From Kofleriaceae bacterium (GTDB lineage: Bacteria > Myxococcota_A > Polyangia > Haliangiales > Haliangiaceae): a stretch of DNA of 18,378 nt. Location of the stretch: contig JACKDR010000050.1 in assembly GCA_020633495.1 (NCBI GenBank), positions 1 through 18,378 on the forward strand. The letters are read 5' to 3'. Below the pieces are notes generated by a model that was not told the DNA's origin, searched no databases, and saw only the letters and a program-made list of their open reading frames with translations. Shown one piece after another: positions 1 to 6,600 of the stretch; position 1 is the first letter of the stretch, and every line of letters starts with the position of its first letter. Both the position numbers and the translations under genes were made by a program.

Positions 1-199
1 AGAAGTCGACGAACACGCCGAGGCTGGCGCCGACCGTGAAGCCGTCGCCCTCGTGGCGCGCCAGGGTCTGCCCGGTCGCGTCGGCGAGCTCGCTCGTCAT
101 CGACGGGTAGTAGCCGCCGCGCAGCTCGAAGAAGCAGCCGCTCACGCACAGGGCGAGCAGCGCGGGCGCCCCTCCCCCCACCAGGCCGCGACGACGCAT
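1..199 (-). CDS. Lipoprotein, N-terminal part (runs off left edge)
   Basis: The minus strand from the ATG at 199 reads 66 residues without a stop and continues past base 1. The start has a basic MRRRG segment, a hydrophobic stretch and a lipobox VSGC with the acylated cysteine at residue 22, so the product should be exported and lipid-anchored. The mature part begins FFELRGGYYPSMTSE and includes GFTVGASLGVFVDF, an alternating glycine/hydrophobic pattern typical of outer-membrane beta-barrel-like proteins in this kind of genome. That fold is an inference from a short fragment. GGAGGAG lies only 2 nt from this ATG; an in-frame GTG three codons upstream (208) is possible but would use up the ribosome site. 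The gene is divergent from the cluster starting at 366. Function is not recognised. Confidence 0.72.
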   Translation of the reverse strand, partial: MRRRGLVGGGAPALLALCVSGCFFELRGGYYPSMTSELADATGQTLARHEGDGFTVGASLGVFVDF

Positions 200-262
200 C
201 TCCTCCACGGTACCGCGACGCGGCCCCCGGCCTCAACGGCCGCGGCCCTCGGCGCCGATCGT

Positions 263-293
263 GCCGCCGGTGCGCGAGCTGCGCACGGGCGGC
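263..293. promoter_or_regulatory. 31-bp near-perfect palindrome in divergent gap
   Basis: GCCGCC (263-268), an unpaired G, GTGCGC (270-275), a GAGCT loop, GCGCAC (281-286), an unpaired G, and GGCGGC (288-293). Twelve of thirteen arm positions pair. It lies between the divergent starts at 199 and 366, so it could be a shared operator or a leader hairpin. No T-tract follows, which argues against a classical terminator. The structure is seen directly; the function is inferred. Confidence 0.5.
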
Positions 294-365
294 GCAAACC
301 ACGGCGCGGATCGCGGATCTCGTGGGCTTGCGCCCTGGTACGGCGGCTGCACCAGGTTCCGGGCG

Positions 366-764
366 ATGCAGCTCGTCCTCCCATCCGTCGCCGCACCGCG
401 GGGCGCCACCACCGACCGCGGGCCGATCCGCCCGCTGCCGGTCGATCTCGACGCCTGGCGCCACGCGGTGGTCGTCGCCGACCTGCCGGCGGCCCGGGTC
501 CGGGTCCACGCGATCGTCGAGGCCGAGACCGCCGCCGGCTGGCCGTGCACGCTGGTCCGCTCGGACCTGCTGGACGACGCCGGCGCGGTGATCGCGCGCC
601 GCCTCCACGGCCTGTACCGGCTGATCGATCGCGGCTGCGTGGTCACGGTGACCGGCGCCGACGCCGACGCGGTCGATGCCGCGCGCGCCGACCTGCTCGC
701 CGCCGACGTCGACTGGCGCAGCGACGAGCTGGTCGCGCTGGCGCAGCTGTGGGAGCCGGCGTGA
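366..764 (+). CDS. Hypothetical protein, first gene of four-gene cluster
   Basis: A 132-residue protein with no signal peptide and no membrane segment, so probably cytoplasmic. Residues 32-130 alternate predicted strands and helices: a VVVADLPAARVRVHAIVE segment, GWPCTLVRSDLLDD, then HGLYRLIDRGCVVTVTGAD and a closing helix ending DVDWRSDELVALAQLW. That layout resembles one lobe of the two larger downstream proteins, so it may be a single-domain relative with a PsbP/Mog1-like (DUF1795-type) fold; this is inference from pattern only. The ATG at 366 is preferred over an in-frame start at 261, because the upstream extension is low complexity and runs through the 263-293 palindrome. There is no clear ribosome site. 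The stop overlaps the next start as GTGA, which indicates translational coupling. Confidence 0.7.
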   Translation: MQLVLPSVAAPRGATTDRGPIRPLPVDLDAWRHAVVVADLPAARVRVHAIVEAETAAGWPCTLVRSDLLDDAGAVIARRLHGLYRLIDRGCVVTVTGADADAVDAARADLLAADVDWRSDELVALAQLWEPA

Positions 765-1597
765 CGGCGCGCTTCGAGGACTGGCCGCGGGTGCGGGTCG
801 CGGACGGCGTGCTGCTGAGCGACCCGCGCGGCGCCGCGGCGGGGCTGGTGCGGATCCGCCGGGCGCGCGCGCCCCGCACGCTGCGCGCGGTGCTCGCCGA
901 GGCGTGCGCCTGCCCCGGCGCGCGGCTCGACGCCGCCACCGCCGAGGTCCAGGCCGTCGTCACCGACGCCGCCGAGCACGGCGTGATCGCGCGCCTGCGC
1001 GCGGCCCCGGGCGTCACCTGCGAGCCCGATCGCCTGATCGCGATCGTCCACGGCGAGCGCGCGCAGATCCAGCTCGAGGGCTGCTGCGCCGCGCCGGCAG
1101 AGGCCGCCGGGTTCGAGCGCGCGTTCGAGGCGCTGGTCCGTGGCACCGTGACCGGCGAGCCGCCACTGCGCCGGCGCCTGTTCGGGTACCAGCCGCCGCG
1201 GGGCTGGCACGGCGTGCGCCGCGCGTGCGCTACCGTGTGGCTGCCGCCGGGCTGCCCGCGCGAGCCCGGCGCGCTCGCCGTGTACGACGCGACCCCGGTG
1301 GCGGCGACCGCGGCGCGCCGCACCCACGCGCTCCTCGCCGGCCCGCCCGCCGGCGCCGGCGAGCCCATCGTCGTCGGGCCGTGGCGCGACGCCACGATCT
1401 GGCGCGGCGCCGACGCCACGATCGTGCGCTGCCGCGACGCCCGCTTCGAGTACGAGCTGCGGCTCGACCACGGCGGCGACCCCGGCCGCCACGGCGACGC
1501 CTTCGACGGCGTCCTGCGCTCGGTGACGCCGGTGCCGAGCCCGGCGCGCGCCGAAGCCACGGCCACCAGCGACGCGGAGTTCGCGTGGGCGATCTGA
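761..1597 (+). CDS. Hypothetical two-lobed protein, paralogue of next gene
   Basis: A 278-residue protein without signal peptide or membrane helix. It starts at GTG 761, 5 nt after GGGAG (751-755), and overlaps the previous stop by 4 nt. It appears to contain two similar halves. The first runs from VRVADGVLLSDPRG to FERAFEALVRGTV (about 11-130). The second opens with RRRLFGYQPPRGWHGVRR (138-154), has TVWLPPGCPREPG, and ends FDGVLRSVTPVP (248-259). The same landmarks recur in the downstream neighbour, so the two are paralogues. Repeated halves closing with an 'F..v..S..p' helix suggest tandem PsbP/Mog1-like or DUF1795-like lobes. DUF1795 includes the EagR chaperones of type VI effectors, but no VgrG, PAAR or transmembrane effector is visible here, so that role stays speculative. 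Confidence 0.78.
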   Translation: MTARFEDWPRVRVADGVLLSDPRGAAAGLVRIRRARAPRTLRAVLAEACACPGARLDAATAEVQAVVTDAAEHGVIARLRAAPGVTCEPDRLIAIVHGERAQIQLEGCCAAPAEAAGFERAFEALVRGTVTGEPPLRRRLFGYQPPRGWHGVRRACATVWLPPGCPREPGALAVYDATPVAATAARRTHALLAGPPAGAGEPIVVGPWRDATIWRGADATIVRCRDARFEYELRLDHGGDPGRHGDAFDGVLRSVTPVPSPARAEATATSDAEFAWAI

Positions 1598-2451
1598 GCG
1601 ACGCGATCGACGAGGTCACGGCGTGGCGACGCCTCGAGGTCGCCGACGGCGTCGTGCTGATCGCGCCCGACGCCGGCCGCCGGATCCGCGTGCGCCCGCG
1701 GCTCCCCGGCCGCCGCCTCGACGCGCTGATCAATGCGCAGCTCGTGGAGCTGGGCGCCCGCGCGACCACCAGCGTCGCGCGACGCCGGGTCGTGACCGAT
1801 CACGGCGAGCTCGGGGCGGTCGCGTCGGTGACCGCGCGCCGCGGCGACGCCGCGCTCGAGCTCGCGCTGGCCGCGACCGGCGGCGACCCGCTGTTCGTCG
1901 TCGACGGCGTCGCCGCCCCCGGCGCCGGGATCGCGGCGATGGTCGAGGCCCTCGCGATCGCGTGCGACCCCGGCCTCGGCGCGATGCGGAGCCGGATGTT
2001 CGTGTACGCCGCGCCCGCCGGATGGCGCGGGCTGCGGCGCGACGCCGCCAGCCTGTGGCTGCACCCCGCCTACCCCCGGGTGCCGTCGATCATCACCGTG
2101 CACGACGCCCGGCCGTTCACCACCGGCGCCGCCGAGCAGCTCCACCGCCGGCTCCACCTGCGGGTCGACGACCGCTCGACCGAGGCGCCGGACGCGCCGG
2201 TCACGGTGGTGTCCGACGGCGGCCTCGAGGGCCGGCTGCGCACCGTGCGCGCCGCCGGCGGCGACGGCCGACCCACGATCGCCCGGGCGGCCGCGTTCGG
2301 CGACGATCACTTCGTGTACCAGGCGACGTTGACCGCGCCCGTCGACGACGCGGTCGGCGAGGCCGCGTTCGAGCGCGTGGTGCGGTCGTTCCATCCCCTG
2401 CCGGTGGCGGTCGAGCGCGCCCCCGGCGGGCTCGACCACTGGGTCGACTAG
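1585..2451 (+). CDS. Hypothetical two-lobed protein, paralogue of preceding gene
   Basis: A 288-residue protein, apparently cytoplasmic. GTG 1585 is chosen because GGAG (1576-1579) lies 5 nt upstream; this gives a 13-nt overlap with the preceding gene. Landmarks match that gene in order: RLEVADGVVLIAPD (16-29) against VRVADGVLLSDP; RRVVTDHGELGAVASV (67-82) against VVTDAAEHGVIARL; RSRMFVYAAPAGWRGLRR (135-152) against RRLFGYQPPRGWHGVRR; SLWLHPAYPRVPSIITVHDARPF (156-178); and FERVVRSFHPLP (262-273) at the end. The two copies have diverged to low overall similarity but keep every structural landmark. Their conserved adjacency suggests a heterodimer or a pair of specific chaperones or adaptors for the protein encoded next; this is inference. 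No catalytic motif was seen. Confidence 0.78.
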   Translation: MGDLSDAIDEVTAWRRLEVADGVVLIAPDAGRRIRVRPRLPGRRLDALINAQLVELGARATTSVARRRVVTDHGELGAVASVTARRGDAALELALAATGGDPLFVVDGVAAPGAGIAAMVEALAIACDPGLGAMRSRMFVYAAPAGWRGLRRDAASLWLHPAYPRVPSIITVHDARPFTTGAAEQLHRRLHLRVDDRSTEAPDAPVTVVSDGGLEGRLRTVRAAGGDGRPTIARAAAFGDDHFVYQATLTAPVDDAVGEAAFERVVRSFHPLPVAVERAPGGLDHWVD

Positions 2452-2474
2452 CGGCTCGCCGAGGAGGACTCTCG

Positions 2475-3422
2475 ATGGATCCAGAAGACCTGCAGTGCCG
2501 CGCCGACGCGATCATGTGCGGCCCCGGCGACCTCCCGGTCGGGCCGCCGGCGCCGCGACCGGCGCCCGCCCCGGCCCCGGCGCCCGCGCTCGACGACGCC
2601 GCCGGCGACCTGGTCGACGGCCGCGGACCGCTGCTCGACCTCGGCCCGGCGCGACACCCGCCCATGATGGACCTGGGCCCGCCCGGGCCGCCCGCGCCCG
2701 CGCCCCAGGTCCCGACCGACGACGAGCTGCCGCTGCTGCTCGACCCACCGGCGCGACCGGCGCCGACGCCCGGGCCCGCGCCGATTCCCGGGCCGGAGCG
2801 GCCGGTGCATCCGCGCGATCGCGAGCGCAGCCAGCCCAACTTCGCGGTCGCGCAGGCCGGCGACCACGGGCCGTACGCATTCGCCGGGTACGGCTCCGGC
2901 CTCGACGACAACGGGGTGTCGTTCGGCGTCGGGCTCGCGCACGGCCACGACGGCAGCTCGACCTACGACCTCGGGATCCAGGGCGGCATCGGCCACCACG
3001 AGGATCTCGACGGCAACCAGTACGAGGGCCTGTTCCACCTGCACGGCGGCCTGCGCGGCGACGCCCACGACGAGGACATGCCGGGCCCCGGCTCGCCGCT
3101 CTACGACGGCGCGATCGACGGCGGCGGACCGTCGTTCGACGTCGGCATCTACGACGACGGCGACACGTTCAACTTCGGTGCGCAGGCCGGCATCGCCGAC
3201 GCCGCGATGCAGCTGGGCACCACCCCGAGCGCCGACCGCGACGCCGACACCTCGGTGCGCCTCGGCGGCTCCGAAGGCGTCGGCTTCGGCGGCCGCATCC
3301 ACCACGGCGACGCCGACGGCGACGGCATCGCCGAGGGTGGGTTCGGGATCGACGCTGGCCCGCTGTCACTCGACGTGCGCAGCGAGCTGATCGGGCGGGC
3401 CTGGAACTGGGTCACGCAGTGA
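2475..3422 (+). CDS. Pro-rich/Gly-rich protein with acidic D-x-D-x-D-G loop
   Basis: A 315-residue protein starting at ATG 2475 with an excellent ribosome site, GAGGAGG at 2461-2467 (7-nt spacer). It has no signal peptide and no membrane helix. Residues about 22-112 form a long Pro/Ala linker (PAPRPAPAPAPAPA and PAPTPGPAPIPGP). Residues 121-315 are Gly/Asp/His-rich with alternating strand-like motifs (FGVGLAHGHDG, YDLGIQGGIGHH, FNFGAQAGI, FGGRIHHGD). Near the end comes DADGDGIAE (279-287), matching the 1-3-5-6-9 pattern of EF-hand or dockerin-like calcium loops, followed by GFGIDAGPLSLDVRSELIG and an aromatic end, RAWNWVTQ. Its place after the paralogous pair suggests it is their client. A secreted effector, a structural protein or a metal-dependent surface component are all possible; no family was recognised. 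Confidence 0.8.
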   Translation: MDPEDLQCRADAIMCGPGDLPVGPPAPRPAPAPAPAPALDDAAGDLVDGRGPLLDLGPARHPPMMDLGPPGPPAPAPQVPTDDELPLLLDPPARPAPTPGPAPIPGPERPVHPRDRERSQPNFAVAQAGDHGPYAFAGYGSGLDDNGVSFGVGLAHGHDGSSTYDLGIQGGIGHHEDLDGNQYEGLFHLHGGLRGDAHDEDMPGPGSPLYDGAIDGGGPSFDVGIYDDGDTFNFGAQAGIADAAMQLGTTPSADRDADTSVRLGGSEGVGFGGRIHHGDADGDGIAEGGFGIDAGPLSLDVRSELIGRAWNWVTQ

Positions 3423-3618
3423 GCGGCGCGCGGCGCCGGCCCGATCGGTGCGGCTCGTCACGCGGACCCGACGGTCACCCCTGGCCAGGGAGCACTGCGA
3501 TCTCCAACTGTTGAGCGGCGGTGCGGCGCCGCGACGCGACCACGCGCCGCAGCCGCGGCGGCCCGCGTGGCGTGCACCGGGGGATGGATCCTGGTACGGC
3601 CGCGGGGTAGCGTGAGAC
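3423..3618. other. Intergenic region upstream of giant lipoprotein
   Basis: These 196 bases contain no convincing gene. They hold a perfect 12-bp palindrome, CCCTGGCCAGGG (3479-3490), and the GC-only palindrome GCGGCGCCGC (3523-3532). No T-tract terminator follows the cluster ending at 3422, and no convincing -35/-10 pair precedes 3619. The palindrome is a candidate operator for the downstream gene, by position only. Confidence 0.35.
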
Positions 3619-6600
3619 ATGCACTGTCTGCACGCGCGGTGGGGTGTGTGGGTGTCCTGCTGCACGCTCGCCGCGGTCCTGGCCGCGGGCTGTGGCGATG
3701 ATCAGCGCCCGCCCGAGGACCACGCGCCGACCGTCGCTGACGTGTCGGTGTCGACGCCCGAGGACGTGCCGATCACGGTGACGATCGACGCCAGCGACGA
3801 GGACGGTGACCTGGTCGCGCTCACCGTCACCGAGCCGAGCCACGGTGCCTTGACCGTGAGCGGCCTGGCGGTCACCTACACGCCGGAGGCCGACTTCTCC
3901 GGCACCGAGGACCTCACCGTCACCGCGACCGCCGGCGGGCTCAGCGCCACCGCCGCGCTCGAGATCGTCGTGACACCGGCCAACGACCCGCCGGTCGCCG
4001 TCGACGACGAGCGCGCGGCGGTCGAGGACCAGGTCCAGGTGATCCCGGTCGCGCTGCTGCTCGCCAACGACAGCGACCCCGACGGCGACACCCTCGCGGT
4101 CACCGCGGTCGCCGAGCCGATGGGCGGCGTGGTGGCGCTGATCGACAGCAACGTCGAGTTCACCCCGAGCCCCAACTTCATCGGCGACGCCACGTTCACC
4201 TACACGATCAGCGACGGGCAGGCGACGGACAGCGCCACCGTGACCCTGCAGTTCGGCGCCGTCAACGACGCGCCCGTCGCGGTGGACGACGCCGCGACCA
4301 CCGCCGAGGACACCGCGGTCGCGATCACCGGCGCGACCCTGAGCGCCAACGACACCGACGCCGACGGCCAGGCGCTCGACGTCACCGCGGTCGGCAACGC
4401 CGTCAACGGCACGGTGACCCTGGCGGCCGGCACCGTCACCTTCACCCCCGCCGCCGACTTCAACGGCGCCGCCAGCTTCGAGTACACGGTCAGCGACGGC
4501 GCCGCCACCGACACCGGCCTGGTCACCGTCACGGTCACCGCCGTCAACGACCCGCCGGTCGCGGCCGACGACGCCCGCTCGACCGCGGAGGACACGGCGG
4601 TCGCGATCACCGGCGCGTCACTGGTCGCGAATGACACCGACATCGACGGCGGCGCGCTGTCGGTCACGGCCGTCGGCAATGCGGTCAACGGTACCGTCGC
4701 GCTCGCCGCCGGCACCGTCACCTTCACCCCCGCCGCCGACTTCAACGGCGCCGCCAGCTTCGAGTACACCGTCAGCGACGGCGCCGCCACCGACACCGGC
4801 CTGGTCACCGTCACCGTCACCGCCGTCAACGACCCGCCGGTCGCCGTCGACGACGCCCGCTCGACCGCGGAGGACACCGCGATCGCGATCACCGGCGCGT
4901 CGCTGGTCGCCAACGACACCGACATCGACGGCGGCGCGCTGTCGGTCACGGCCGTCGGCAACGCGGTCAACGGCACCGTCGCGCTTGCCGCCGGCACCGT
5001 CACCTTCACCCCCGCCGCCGACTTCAACGGCGCCGCCAGCTTCGAGTACACGGTCAGCGATGGCGCGGCCACCGACACCGGCCTGGTCACCGTCACCGTC
5101 ACCGCCGTCAACGACCCGCCGGTCGCCGTCGACGACGGCCGCTCGACCGCGGAGGACACGGCGGTCGCGATCACCGGCGCGTCGCTGGTCGCCAACGACA
5201 CCGACATCGACGGCGGCGCGCTGTCGGTCACGGCCGTCGGCAACGCGGTCAACGGCACCGTCGCGCTCGCCGCCGGCACCGTGACCTTCACCCCCGCCGC
5301 CGACTTCAACGGCGCCGCCAGCTTCGAGTACACCGTCAGCGACGGCGCCGCCACCGACACCGGCCTGGTCACCGTCACCGTCACCGCCGTCAACGACCCG
5401 CCGGTCGCCGTCGACGACGCCCGCTCGACCGCGGAGGACACGGCGGTCGCGATCACCGGCGCGTCGCTGGTCGCCAACGACACCGACATTGACGGCGGCG
5501 CGCTGTCGGTCACGGCCGTCGGCAACGCGGTCAACGGCACCGTCGCGCTCGCCGCCGGCACCGTGACCTTCACCCCCGCCGCCGACTTCAACGGCGCCGC
5601 CAGCTTCGAGTACACCGTCAGCGACGGCGCCGCCACCGACACCGGCCTGGTCACCGTCACCGTCACCGCCGTCAACGACCCGCCGGTCGCCGTCGACGAC
5701 GCCCGCTCGACCGCGGAGGACACCGCGATCGCGATCACCGGCGCGTCGCTGGTCGCCAACGACACCGACGTCGACGGCCAGGCGCTCACCGTCACCGCGG
5801 TCGGCAACGCGGTCAACGGCACCGTCGCGCTCGCCGCCGGCACCGTCACCTTCACCCCCGCCGCCGACTTCAACGGCGCCGCCAGCTTCGAGTACACCGT
5901 CAGCGACGGCGCCGCCACCGACACCGGCCTGGTCACCGTCACCGTCACCGCCGTCAACGACCCGCCGGTCGCCGTCGACGACGCCCGCTCGACCGCGGAG
6001 GACACCGCGATCGCGATCACCGGCGCGTCGCTGGTCGCCAACGACACCGACGTCGAGGGCCAGGCGCTCACCGTCACCGCGGTCGGCAACGCGGTCAACG
6101 GCACCGTCGCGCTCGCCGCCGGCACCGTCACCTTCACCCCCGCCGCCGACTTCAACGGCGCCGCCAGCTTCGAGTACACCGTCAGCGACGGCGCCGCCAC
6201 CGACACCGGCCTGGTCACCGTCACGGTCACCGCCGTCAACGACCCGCCGGTCGCGGTCGACGACGCCCGCTCGACCGCGGAGGACACGGCGGTCGCGATC
6301 ACCGGCGCGTCGCTGGTCGCCAACGACACCGACATCGACGGCGGCGCGCTGTCGGTCACGGCCGTCGGCAACGCGGTCAACGGCACCGTCGCGCTCGCCG
6401 CCGGCACCGTGACCTTCACCCCCGCCGCCAACTTCAACGGCGCCGCCAGCTTCGAGTACACCGTCAGCGACGGCGCCGCCACCGACGTCGGCCTGGTCAC
6501 CGTCACCGTCACCGCCGTCAACGACCCGCCGGTCGCCGTCGACGACAGCCGGTCCACCCTGCAGGACACGCCGATCGCCATCACCGGCGCGTCGCTGGTC

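Noticed and set aside
261..365. Upstream in-frame start for the first cluster gene
   Set aside because: It would add 35 Arg/Gly-rich residues translated through the 263-293 palindrome, with no ribosome site.
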